From assembly GCF_000149955.1 (NCBI RefSeq), contig NC_030993.1:2658650-2722649 (forward strand): 64,000 nucleotides of DNA, read 5' to 3'. The notes beneath the pieces were generated by a model that was not told the origin of the DNA, made no database searches, and saw only the letters and a list, made by a program, of their open reading frames with translations. Positions within the stretch are counted from its first letter, which is position 1, and each line of letters starts with the position of its first letter. Shown here piece after piece: positions 23,485-35,024 of this stretch. The stretch is from Fusarium oxysporum f. sp. lycopersici 4287 (Eukaryota > Ascomycota > Sordariomycetes > Hypocreales > Nectriaceae). The position numbers were made by a program, and so were the translations under genes.

Positions 23485-25095
23485 TTACCTCTTGGCTGCC
23501 ACTCGGCAGCCGTTTTTCGAACATAACGCTAGAGCATACAACTCCATCCACTCTTCATCATCCCTCGACTGGAGTTCACTATAAGCCTGCGCCATCCTCG
23601 CGACCACGTAATGCGTTTCCAGAAGAGCGTACTGTTCTATAATCCCACGTTAGCGTTGTCCAACCCATATTCTCCCAAGACTTACGACCAATACACGCTC
23701 GAGCACCGCCGTTGAAGGGCAAATATCCCCAGCCAGGTCTCAGATCCTTCCACCTCTCAGGGGCAAACTTTTCGGCCTTGGGCCCGAAAACATCTTCGTT
23801 ACGATGCATGGCGTATACGTTGTAGAACATGGCTGTTCCTTTGGAGACGAAGAGCGGTGACTTTCCGTCGATGCCGCCGCCCCGGGGGATGGTGGTGTCT
23901 CGCACTGCGACGCGGGCGTTGGTGGGGATGACAGGATGCAGCCTCAACGCCATTGGGATGTGAGAAACGGTTTAGGGCTAAAATGCGGAAAGGTGGGCTT
24001 ACATTCGTTGACGCACCATTTTAGGTAGGTCATGTCTTTGAGTTGGCTTGCAGTAGGGGGCTCGTGACCAGCAACACTTAGAACCTCGTCTCGGAGCTTT
24101 GCATAGATCTCAGGCTTCTTGGCCAGGAAGAAGAATAGATTACCGAGAAGACCTGATGTAGTGTCCCGACTTGCAAGAAGGATGTGTAGGATATGATGAC
24201 TGAGCCCCGTTCTGTCATCTACTACATCCATCATCTCTGCCAGGAAACTGCTGCCTGGGCCATCCTCGGACTTATTCAGGGACTCTTGAATGAAAGCATC
24301 GAGATACTCGTACACCCTCTTTTTCGCCCTCTTAGCTGCAAAGTTGAATTTGAGGGAGTGGAGTGGACCAAGCTGCATTTGTTGGATGATCTCTTCGGAG
24401 CAAACCATGTAGTCATCGACAAACTGCTGTTCCCGAGTGTGATCTGCATTTTGGATAAGCATATTGGTCGAGTGTCCCATGATGAATTCCGTAGAGACAT
24501 CCATGGTAAGAGCCAGGAAAAGGGGCTGGAGATCAACTTCAGAGCCATCGGTAGGGACATGCTGGAGGAAAGATTGGAAGTTTCGTTCGAGAGTGTCTAG
24601 AAAGGGAGCGGGGTTGTCTTTCCTGAAACTTTGTCTCAGTAAAGCCCGGGCATGCTTCCAAGGATGGCCTGATAAAACGAAGATGCCCTGGCCAAAGATA
24701 TGACCAATGACTGAAGTTCGAAATTCGGGAAGATCAAAGTCATGATATGCAGTGGCAAGGATTTGTTTGATGTTTCGTGGATCGCAAGTGTAGACGCATT
24801 GCCAAGACCACCTCTTCTCGATGTAAGTAGTGCCCATCTCCTTGAAGGCTTGCCAGGTACTGTCGAGATATCGTTCAGGGGATTTCTCAAAGAAGACCTT
24901 ATAGAGGAAATCGAAACCAATAATGGGATCTTTCACGGCCACCTTGCTTGTAGCTTCTTTACAGCCTTGAGCTTGTGCAAGTCTCCATCTTCGAAGATAT
25001 GTCTCAAGTATACGAAGAGGAACAGGAAGAAAGAGAAGAACGATAGTGGCAAGCAAATTCTGCTCTAGAAATTTGATCAATAATAGACTGAACAT
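23485..25095 (-). CDS. Cytochrome P450 (CYP52-like clan), intron 1 acceptor lost
   Basis: Expected exons are 24003-25095, 23686-23949 and 23485-23636, giving 502 residues. The ATG at 25095 precedes a hydrophobic anchor (MFSLLLIKFLEQ). Visible P450 features: the I-helix LLASRDTTSG, the ExxR at residues 364-367 (E encoded before intron 1, LR after), PERW, and the heme loop FNGGARACIG with Cys450. RPGWGYLPFNGG resembles the alkane/fatty-acid hydroxylase group (CYP52 and relatives). Intron 2 (23637-23685) is normal GTAAG...TAG. Intron 1 (23950-24002) has a good GTAAG donor but ends in GG where AG is needed to restore the ExxR helix; no GT-AG alternative keeps the frame. It may be a pseudogene, use an unusual acceptor, or carry a base error. 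It is divergent from the A-T-C enzyme gene. Confidence 0.8.
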
Positions 25096-27517
25096 GATGA
25101 AAGAGGCTGAAGTTGACAGTCTCAGGGGAATGCGAATCGGATTGATAGAAGTGGAAGGAGGCTTGGGCAGCCACGTCCAAAGGGGGATCCGAGAGGTAAA
25201 AGTACAGCAAAAGAACCTAGTAAAAGCCCTCAAATTATCCCCGAACTATTGGATCAATGTCCCAGATCTAGAGCACAAGAAGTAAAAGGGACATAAAATG
25301 CGTACGCCCCCATTTATTGAAGTCGACGGGTGATGAATTGCAGTCAGATTCTGGAGAGGAATCGGCTGTGCTCTGGATAGGGGCCTGTGCAGGGTCATCG
25401 AAAAAAAGGCCCGGGAAGTCATTTCCATGTTATTGTTCGTAAAACAGAGCTCGTAGCAACCCTGGAGCCTGTTCATTACGACGATATACTCTCTGAGAGC
25501 GTTTATTGGAGCTGTTGGCTCTCCAATCAAGCCATCTATTTAGAACAAGGCTCAGGATAGGATCCCTAGTATACGCTGCCCCCACAACATACAGACGTGT
25601 GCTGTCTGCTGTCGCTGTCACCAACAATACCACCTGTAGTGCGACGGAAAGCAAGAAAATCGAATCATGGATCTCTATCTTTCTCTCATTATCCTCCAAG
25701 TAGCATCGGGACCTGGCGTAGATCGAAGGGGGATAGGATACTCAGGCTTGTATCAGGAGAGCAACCCACATACCGGCTGTGCTGGTAATTCCTTGGTCGG
25801 TTGATATCATCAGCTGAGAATATTTCATTCTCCGTCCTGAGAGGTCAGCGCCACTGGTGACACGAGTGATGCCGGGTTCTATCTTGGTCAGGGGTATGAG
25901 AGGAACCCGGGAACTGACAGCGGTGCATGAGCATGAGCACCAAGCATGAACACACTTAGGCAAGGCAAGATTTCAGATGCGGCACAGAGCGAGACAGCGT
26001 AATGTACCTCACTATGAGACATTGACAATTTACAGGAGCTTTGCAGAAGTTGTGCCATGTCAAGATACACTTGAAGATTTAGGCCCGAATACCTCGGCAC
26101 AGTATATAATATCCATGCTGATATGCAGATTGAGGCTTTTGGGACATAAAGACCTGCCTAATTCTATGTCTACGTTGTTAAAGAGATGGATCACACCACC
26201 AGAGACCACACAGAAGAAACTACAACCAACGGAGACACGACTGTAGTCAAGGTTACAGAATAGTAATATCCTCTGTCTTGATATGTCTTGCCCATCAATG
26301 TCTTAGTTTGAGGACTGGATCTTGTCTTGGCTGCCGCTAGTAACCCGCAATGTTTTAGTCTGTCTTGTGGAGATGCCATCGTGTTTAACTACTGTATGTC
26401 ATTGTCATAATTATCTTTTTAGGCGAGGCGAAGGCGGCTCGGGACGGGACACTCGGAGGTTGACCGTTTTCTTCCAAGGGTCTCCCCTGAAAAGAGTGAG
26501 GCTTTAAAGCTCACTTGTCAGTACTGAAGGTTCACAAGGGTATGGGCGCATACAGGTGGAAAATAACATGGAGGAATTGGGCCCCAGGATTTGGGTCTGA
26601 TAAGAGTCAGGATTCGTGATATGTCAATATCAAATTGAAACGATTGGAAACATGAAGAATTGATGTTCCGGCTGACAACAAGGCAGAACCGCCTTACGGC
26701 AGATTACGGCGATCATCCTGTTTCTCAAACGTCCGCATTAGTACTATTGTCTCAGATATAATGTCTGAGTTCGTACTTGTCGAAGCACGCACACACCCAC
26801 GCCCTGTGCTCAAAGATCCTGTAACCTGAAAGGTCATGGACAAGACAACAGCAGCAGCAAGACCAGAAGCAGACCAGAAGCAAGACCCCGGGAGAGCTGA
26901 TGTTGTGCTTCCAGACGATAATACTTGCGGTTCCGTCGTTGGCTCACAGGGCGAGTGGCTGTAGACCCGAGATAGTGATTGGACCGGGAGCGCCATCTGT
27001 GCTATTGTTATGAGCTCTCTCCGACGTGTACAGTGTCAGCCGGGTTCGGGCGGACCAAGCTGTCGGATCCTTCTATTTTCTGCTGTGGTTTGTTGTATGT
27101 TGAGGTTGCATTGAACTCTTTTCAAATGATCTTACATGGTTAACGAGTCAAGCCAGTATTGTAGTGCAGTGTTGGTGGTGCCTAGTGAGTAGTGTTTGTC
27201 GTTAGTGTCAAAATAGGTAGATGCTGTACACTCTGAGGTCCGTCTGCTTTTGGATTTCAGCAGGCAAGTTCTAGGGATCGTATTTAACCCTGCAATATTC
27301 CCTTCATGGCCCTTTGCTTTATGCTGATCATCTTTGGTTGGTCTCTGTACCACTTACATGCGTGTTCAATATTCGTTTTTTGATTCAGCCTCTTTTTCCT
27401 CCTGCCTTCTCTTCCCCTTCCTTCCCCTTCCCACTCTTTGCTTTTTCTTTACCTAAACACCATACTACACTACCTATACTACCTTACCTACACTTCACCT
27501 CGTGGCCCACCCACGCT
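25096..27517. other. Divergent promoter region between P450 and A-T-C enzyme
   Basis: These 2.4 kb separate two genes read away from each other and must hold both promoters. The plus strand from about 27380 is CT-rich and forms the leader of the enzyme gene. Short frames in between have no support. Confidence 0.45.
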
Positions 27518-30500
27518 ATGGAGCCAATTGTCTCACACGATGGTAACTCGATCGACGCCCCAAACAACGACTCTGCTATTTCTGAAGTATTTGGTCATCC
27601 TATTCTCGACTTGCATCTTACGCTTTGGGATCTTTTCCAAGATGCTTCCCATTCGAGCCCAGACGCAGATGCTATTGTCTCGCTTTGGCAACCACACAAT
27701 CACTTGTCAAACGACCAACACCAAGCACCCAGTGGCACTAACGAGACATACCTAAGATGGAGCTATTCGCAGCTGAAAGACAAGGCAGAACGACTCGCCG
27801 AATCCTTGGAAAAGTTGGGTTGTCGAGAGGGTATGCGACTAGCCGTCGTTCTTGGCAACTGTGCTGAATGGGGTCTCTTCTTCTGGGCAGCGGCCAGGAT
27901 TCGCATGGCTTTTGTGCCTCTTGATGCAACCGTTCCTCTAGATGCAAAGAAGGCGATACTATCCGTCAAGCCACAGGTGTTGGTGGCACAAGATGCAGAC
28001 GGCGCAAAGGCTCTCGACCTTTCTGACGCCCAGATTTCACAGCCCAGTATATGTATACTGTGTGCAGGGAGCGACCTCGATAGCTGGCTCAAGCTGTCTG
28101 ATCTTCTGAAGCCTACAGAGCAACTAGACTCGACACACACGATCACAGATAGTGTTGACTACAACCAAGACGAAGATCCAGCACTAATCATCTTCACAAG
28201 CGGAACAACGGGCGACCCCAAAGGATGTTGGCACACGAACCGCAATCTCATCTCCCAGTGCTGCGACTTTGACCCCGAAGTCAACGCCATGGGACCGTTG
28301 AGATGGCTTATCCACACGCCCGTCTCGCACGTCTTCGCCATCAACAACGCTCTTCGCGCATGGCGCTGGAGTGGCACTGCTGTGTTTCCCTCCAAGTCTT
28401 TCAACGTGGATGCCACTCTCAAGGCCCTTGTGCAAGAGCAGTGTTCCATCATGTCAGCCACACCCACCCTCGTCAAAGCCCTCATGACACATCCCGGCTT
28501 TCCCAGTGCAGATCAACTCGATCTTCGCATTGTCACCATCGGCGGTACGTCCATCGGCGCTGAAGACATTCGACTATGTCGCGAAGGCTTGGGTGCCCAG
28601 ATGGCCATTCAAGTCTTTGGCATGAGCGAGGGCGCTCCCATCATCACCTGGCAGCGACATGACCCTGATCTGGTAGACGGCTGGCATCCTGGTGTTGGCA
28701 AGGTTCTTCCAGGGGCGGCAGTGAGGATCTGCCGGCCCGAAACACGGGAAATACTACCTCGATCGGAGATCGGAGAATTGCACATTGGCGGGACATCTGT
28801 CATTACGAAATATTTCAACAGGGGTGCTGATGGGTCCATGTACACTGATGAAACGGGCAACTGGTTAGCCACTGGAGACCAAGCCAGGATCGACGAAAAG
28901 GGCGTCGTGTATATCCTTGGCCGATACAAGGATTTGATTATTCGTGGCGGAGAGAACATTTACCCTATCAACATCGAGCGGAAACTCCAGCAACTCGATG
29001 GCTTGCAGGTAGGTTGAACATAAATCCATGCATTCCCTGTAACTAACTCTCCAACAGGTTCAAGTCATCGGAGTGCCAGACGATCTGGCTGGTCAAGTCC
29101 CCGTTGCTATCGTCGTTTTACCCGAAGACATGACTAAAGCGCAAGTCATGGAAAAGGCAAGGAAAGCCGATCAACGCTATGCCCTCGACAGCGTTTACAC
29201 ACTACAAGAGCTCCAACTAGAGAGGCTTCCGTTGACAGCTCTCGGCAAAGTCAAGAAACAACAGCTCAAGGCGCGAGTGTTGGAGCATCGACAAGCGAAC
29301 AGCGCAACCAAGACTCAACTCAGCAATGGAGCATCGCCACCACCCTTCGTCGACAAGTTGCTTGGCATCTGTGAGCAACTAACTGGTACTCGGCCCTCGG
29401 TAACGGAGAGTTTCAAGTATCTCGCCGACAGCATTACTTTGCTGCGTTACTGTGATCATGTTCTTCGTATCTGTGGCCAAAGACTCTACCTGCAAGACTT
29501 CGTCGAGAACGATACTATCGAGAAGCAAGCGCATCTTCTATTGTCTCGAAAGGTACAACAAGCTCGCCTTGTCATTACCCCAGAAGTCCCCAAGTATAAT
29601 CCGCCCTCGTCCAAACAACAAGCTCGAACCTACACCTCCAGCTCTGGGTTTACGAGTACCCCTGACGAAGAGAAGGACACGTTCTTTTTTGCCAAGCGAG
29701 CGGTAGTACGTGCAGGCTTCTCCCCTTCCGACATCGAAGACGTGCTACCGATAAGACACTCGCTCCATCGGACGGCGATTGGGTCACGACCGCAGTCCTA
29801 CCACAATCGCATGGTGTTTCGGGTCTGCAACGTTGCGCAGCATCAGATTCTGCGCGCTCTTCAAAAGGCGCTGGACTCGAGACCGATGCTCAGGACGATT
29901 GTGTTCCCTGCCTCGAATCGTGTTCCGTTCCACGCTGTTCTTGTAACCAGTCCTGCACTAGTTGATCAGCTTGTTCACGAGGTCGAGGTTGACTCTGAGG
30001 ATGATGCGTGGAACATCTTCAGAGATGATTCTTCACAGGCTCATTCGTCGCCTTTTATGTTTCAAACTGATGTTGTGAGAACCATGTCAGATGGTCAGCT
30101 GTTTCTGAGTTTCACGTTCAATCACTCTGTTATTGATGCGCTTTCGATTACTCAATGGTACCACGAGCTCGACCACTGGATCCAAGACATCAACACCGAT
30201 ATCCCAGCCTTGACCCCATTTCGATTATTCTCCGACCTTTTCACGCAGTATGAAGACAGCGAGCCTGCGCGAAGGAACATCGTATTCCATACACGCAAAC
30301 TTCGCGGCATCTCTCGCTTCAGCGGCGCCTTGTGGCCACCTCAGAAAGCCTCTGGCCTGTTGATTGCAAACGACGAAGGCTCGCCGCTTGCAAAAGAGCG
30401 TCGCCAGGTTCGTGATAAAGTCTGGAATGGCAAATGGGATTCCCGCGCACACGAGCTCCAATACCCACGTTCTGGTCGAGTCCTTGCATTGTCGGGTCTC

Positions 30501-31208
30501 ACAAAACTACAGGATGAGCAAAACATTCATCCGTCACTGTTCACCAAAAGTGCCATAGTACTGTTCAATGTTCTCCAGACTGGTTCATCCCATGCACTGC
30601 TCAATGTCTGGGAGAGCGCACGCTCTTGGCCTTTCATTCCCAGGTGGATGGACAAGCTTCTTCCGCCAGCAATGAGTATTGACGGCCCTACCGTTCAGTG
30701 GGTGCTGAACATGACTGAAGTCGCCCGTAGCGAGACTGTGCTCGAGTTCCTCCAGCGCATGTTGGCTGAGAGTGAAGAGACAAAGGAACACGAACATGTT
30801 CCCTGGAACAAGGTTGTTCAAAACCTCAGTGACGAGGGGCCAGCTGCAGAAGATGCATCATTCAGACAGTCTTTCGTCTGGGATGTTTCCCTTGCCATGA
30901 GTCTTGCAAAAGGACCTCAATCCCATTTCACTTCTCTCGAGCCCATTGCTCGCTATGACTGGCCTGACTGGTGAGCGAGCCCAAGCCTTTCTAAATGTGG
31001 ACCTACAACTAACACGTTGGATAGTGGATTCTTCTGGAACGCGTTTATGATCGATTCAATCAACCTGTATTTTATTGCTTCTTGGGACACGGCGCAAATG
31101 AACGACAAGGAAGTCGAAGGGCACTGCGATGCTTTGTCCGATGTAATGAGAAAACTGTGCGATGAAGGTAACTGGGACAAGAAGTTGAGCGATGTGTTTC
31201 GACTATGA
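27518..31208 (+). CDS. NRPS-like enzyme with A-T-C domains (1195 residues)
   Basis: Three exons: 27518-29008, 29058-30970 and 31025-31208, with GT-AG introns of 49 and 54 bp. The ATG at 27518 follows a CT-rich leader. Adenylation domain: P-loop motif TSGTTGDPKG at about 227-236, QVFGMSEG at 365, TGDQARID at 452, GRYKDLIIRGGENI at 468, and the catalytic Lys561 in LPLTALGKVKK. A carrier domain has Ser622 in YLADSITLLRY, the expected phosphopantetheine site although GG is replaced by LA. The condensation-type domain keeps His853 and Asp857 in NHSVIDALS, a degenerate HHxxxDG. The A domain resembles EntE-type acid-activating ligases more than amino-acid A domains. It probably activates an acid, loads it on the carrier and joins it to a nucleophile; substrate unknown. 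Confidence 0.88.
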
Positions 31209-31537
31209 GTAATGATGGGATCACAGATGGGAATAGGAAGGCGTTGTCCGGGATATGGTATTGAGCGTGATGCTTCGACTATATGGGAGTTATGACAGGT
31301 ATCATGATGGGGTCACGGCAGAATATTGGGAGGCGTTGTCAATGTCTTTGTTGTCATTAATTTCCTAATCGTTTACATTTTGAAGCCCAATTTCATGTCG
31401 ATTTGTTCTATCCAGGCACCAAAGGGCAAGTCTACGCCCCTTAAACACCAATCCTATACATGTCTAGACCTGATTAAGGAAAGCACACCTCAACAACTAC
31501 CGTGTTTCTTATTACACAAAACAGCCATTCAATCCTC

Positions 31538-32927
31538 TCAAACTTTACGGTCCCGACTCATAGAAGTATTCTCCGAACTCTTAGAGTTCCGTTTCCAGTA
31601 TGAAGGGTGCAGAGGACTCACTCCCCGGTTCGGATCAGCCTGGAACGTTGTCAATTTTCTGAGGCGCGCAGCCGTGGTGAGTGGTTCAGGTACCGTTTCG
31701 GGAGCCCAGAGGTCGCATTCCTCCCGATGTATTTGAGTCCCATCTTTCTTGCTAAAAGCCACAGCATCACTGACGATACCCATGACTGCAAGGACGATAG
31801 AGGAGCGAAAGTTCCCATGACAAAGGACATAAATCCACTCAGCTTTAAGCTCATCAGCAGTGTTATAGTCCTTCTTGGGGATAAACCTCTTGATCTCATC
31901 GTCCATGAGAGCAATAGCTATGTGGATAATTCCGCAGTCTGCTGCTGGACTTGCTGGGCTCAGTTGAGGTTCGAATTCATTGTAGACATGCAAGAGAAAA
32001 GTTGACAAGGCGGAGAAGACCAGCCAAATCTCGAAATTTGAATCCTTGATCCTCAGAGCTTCCCTTTTCGTCTTTTCTGATAGTCAAGTGACGTGTCCAG
32101 AGCTTGTCCTTGTTGTTGGGGCGCTTTATGGGAATTATACACCCGCATAGCATCTTGGGTAACTTGCCACACGTCCCCATATCGGTTTGAAGACGAAGTT
32201 CCAGAGCACTAAGACGGCGACTGAGTGCTTGTAGATGGCTTTCCGCGAGAACTGGGTGATACTCCGGTCGAAGCTGGGGAAGTATGCGACCAACAACAAC
32301 ATCAAGCACGAGGTCAACTGCAGGTCTCAGAACTTCAACATCAGAAGTCACACTGTTCGGCTGTATTCGAAGCATAAGATCCCAAAACAACTTGGTTGAA
32401 AGCCAAAGATTTTCATATCGAGCTTTGACATCGTCCATCTTTTCACACTGATCATGAGGCTTCTCTGGGAACTGCGGTCCTGGGACGTTGAAGTCTCGAG
32501 AAAAGTAGCCTGCGATCTGTGAGCGAAACTCTCTAACACTGAGCAGTTGTAGGTCTTCAGGGCCACCGAACATACCCGCTGGACTGGTAATCCTCGATTC
32601 AACTAGCTGTCTGAGACTTTGGCTTACTGCTTCCGGGGAAGAAACAGATCGAGCTTCCTGGGTTTCCATATTTCGCTCAGAGCTCTGGGCCGGCTGGAGC
32701 GATTGTTCTACTGGGTGTCTAAGATCTGGACTAAAATAACCAGCATCAGTTGAGCGAGGCTCGGATACATTGGGCAGTCTAGAGTTCTCGGAGGAGCCAA
32801 ACATAACTCGTGAACTCTCGAATCTCGAATCGATGGATTCTGTGTGAGGTATACTCCCAGTCTTCGAACTAGGACGAGATCCCGACGCACTAGGAGTGCC
32901 TCCCCAAAAGCTAGGTCTAGAGTTCAT
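31538..32927 (-). CDS. Unknown protein, two exons (about 436 residues)
   Basis: The ATG at 32927 opens a Ser/Pro-rich N-terminus (MNSRPSFWGGTPSASG) and then a helical region. This frame ends at 31977, but from about 32090 another frame on the same strand takes over and reads smoothly (SNFEIWLVFSALSTFLL onward) to a stop at 31538. An intron best explains the switch. One frame-keeping choice is 32064-32142 (GTGTAT donor, AAAAG acceptor); a CTTGAC branch-like site sits inside. The exact junction is uncertain, and a frameshift is the alternative. No domain is recognised; the tail is rich in charged residues. It faces the 3' end of the A-T-C enzyme gene across 329 bp that hold nothing else recognisable. 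Confidence 0.55.
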
Positions 32928-33789
32928 TTGGAATCAGGCTTGGTAGAAGCTAAAAGTGATGGTTTCGGAGGGTGTTGGGAGAGGGGATGGTTGAGAAGTT
33001 CAGACGGAATGGACTCAAGACTTCTGTAACCTTAGACTTTCTGGGAGTGCTTGGCTTGGTGGACTTTGGAGACTGGCGATTCAACTCTTCACTCATTTTT
33101 TAAGGAATTTGGGTTGGGTTAAAGTCCTTCTGGGCAACATGTGTTGGGAAAGGGGGAAGTGTAGGAAGTGTAGGAAAGGTTATGGCGTTATATAGCCAAA
33201 GAGTGAGAATTAGCCTTGCAATCCTATATAAACCTATGAAAGTGAATTGTGAGTGTTTCGGGCTGGACAAAGACTCGTGACCTCGGATATGATCGATCAG
33301 TTTAGCATCCTAACTTGTCCAGGTGAACCCGACCCTGCATCAAAGAACATCAACCACATCAATATTTCTACCATACGTTCATACATAAATCATCTTCACA
33401 GCTGAACTAGTTTCATATTCCTAGGACATGTCTGATCTTTTAACTTAATCCTCAAAGAGCAGTAGCCGATGCATCTATTGAACAAGAAGCAAATTCACCA
33501 CACCCTCTCCATGTTCAGATCCTTTGTTCAAAGACCCTCCCGCTCACACTCCCGCTGTTCCCGTTCTTCACGAAACCGGAGTTGTATAAGAATCTTCAGC
33601 CCGCCAACCTAAAGTATCTTGGTGCTTCATTCACACCAACAACTTCTACAACAGGGGTGAAGTTTTTGTTTGCTTGTAGGCCTCCCATTCACGACCACTG
33701 CCTCTATCACGCCTATCTGAATTCCAACAAGCCTCCAAAAACTTCTTCTCTATACTCTCTCAAAACTATTCAGTATTTCCATCGCCAGT
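32928..33789. other. Divergent promoter region
   Basis: It lies between two unknown genes read in opposite directions. A TATATAAC-like element on the minus strand near 33190 and CT/CA-rich sequence on the plus strand from about 33480 are consistent with two promoters. No extra gene was seen. Confidence 0.4.
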
Positions 33790-34677
33790 ATGAGTCATCC
33801 CAGTGGTCGCGAGCACTACCACGAGCCTCTTCCCCTACGTTCAGGCACCCGGCCATACCGTGCCCTACTCTTCTCGCAGCGTCCTCGCGACAACAGGCCT
33901 GAGCCCATTGATCTCGGTTCAGACTCCAACTTCGACCACTTCGTAAGCCCTGTTATTTATGTATCACCTCCGGGTCCTACCACTGCAGAGATACAAGCAG
34001 CGATTAACGCAGAGTTCGGCGCTCTGATAGGAAACAGCGAGCAGCCTCGGGGAGAAGAGTTCCTACAACAGAGGGCTCGCCTGCGTCCTGTCCCAAAGAT
34101 TGAGCGTCCTTCGGTTAATATCCTTGAACCTCCTTCTCGGGGATCTAGGGCACTTTTATCTTCAAGCTGTGGAATACTGCCGTCTAAGGGTAGCTCATCA
34201 CCGACTTCAAAATATCATACTCCGGCTCGAGTTCGAAAAAGCTTTCCTAGAACGCTAGACATTGGAATGGCAAATCAATTTGAAGAACCTCCCTATGGAA
34301 GCAGCTCATCATCGTCTCAGTCCAGTTCAGTGTCTTCATCAGACAGCGACAGTTCCGTTCTATGTATGCGTCCGACAGAGCGCATTCCCCTTCTCCCACC
34401 CACTCCCAGATCACCAAATGTTGATGCCGTAAGGCCATTTGATACGCTGCAAGCTATAGCTCGACATCCCTACAGACGCAGTTCGTACTTGAATGACCGG
34501 TACGGTTATTCGACTGCAGAGGAGCACAGGCCATTCGAGGAAGACACCAGGGAGACATGGGGTGGTGCATGTCTCGACTGTTTGTGCTCCAGTGTCTTGT
34601 TTGTGTTATTTATTTTCGTTATCTTTTCGTATGCTTGCATCGTGCTTTTGCTCTTCCGCAACTGGTCACGTACATAG
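33790..34677 (+). CDS. Unknown protein with C-terminal membrane anchor
   Basis: Intronless frame of 295 residues; the ATG at 33790 (CAGTATGAGT) follows a CT-rich leader. Most of the chain is polar and probably disordered, with a Ser-rich run at about residues 178-196 and Pro-rich patches. Near the end, after a cysteine-rich turn (CLDCLC), about 22 hydrophobic residues (VLFVLFIFVIFSYACIVLLL) precede a short basic tail, which looks like a tail anchor. A cytosolic domain held on an internal membrane is likely. I recognise no family. The 347 bp after the stop are the 3' flank shared with the convergent transporter gene. Confidence 0.6.
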   Translation: MSHPSGREHYHEPLPLRSGTRPYRALLFSQRPRDNRPEPIDLGSDSNFDHFVSPVIYVSPPGPTTAEIQAAINAEFGALIGNSEQPRGEEFLQQRARLRPVPKIERPSVNILEPPSRGSRALLSSSCGILPSKGSSSPTSKYHTPARVRKSFPRTLDIGMANQFEEPPYGSSSSSSQSSSVSSSDSDSSVLCMRPTERIPLLPPTPRSPNVDAVRPFDTLQAIARHPYRRSSYLNDRYGYSTAEEHRPFEEDTRETWGGACLDCLCSSVLFVLFIFVIFSYACIVLLLFRNWSRT

Positions 34678-35024
34678 CGAGCAGGGGATCATGAGTTTAG
34701 AATTTGGAGTTGGGTTGGGCAGGTATGTGCATAGCAAAATGGGCATAATACATCGAAATTGCGTGGCGTTTGGTATGTATTGGGGCTTATCGGCATTTGA
34801 AGCTCTCCATTAATATAGACGGATCTGACCCATTAGAACTGCAAGGTAACAACTAACAAAGTGTATTTGACTTGACCGATCAGGGCTACTATCTTGTGAA
34901 TGAGCAAGCATCTAAGTACATTGTGCTGATATGTCCACGGGTATCAAGCGCTGCAGCGCATGCTTCCCAATTTACTACTTGTACATGTTGCCAAATTAAC
35001 ATTAGATTTCTTCCTCCTCTTGAT

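Noticed and set aside
29009..29057. Apparent frameshift splitting the A-T-C enzyme into two genes
   Set aside because: GTAGGT...CAACAG is a clean 49 bp intron in phase 0, placed before the usual adenylation C-terminal subdomain.
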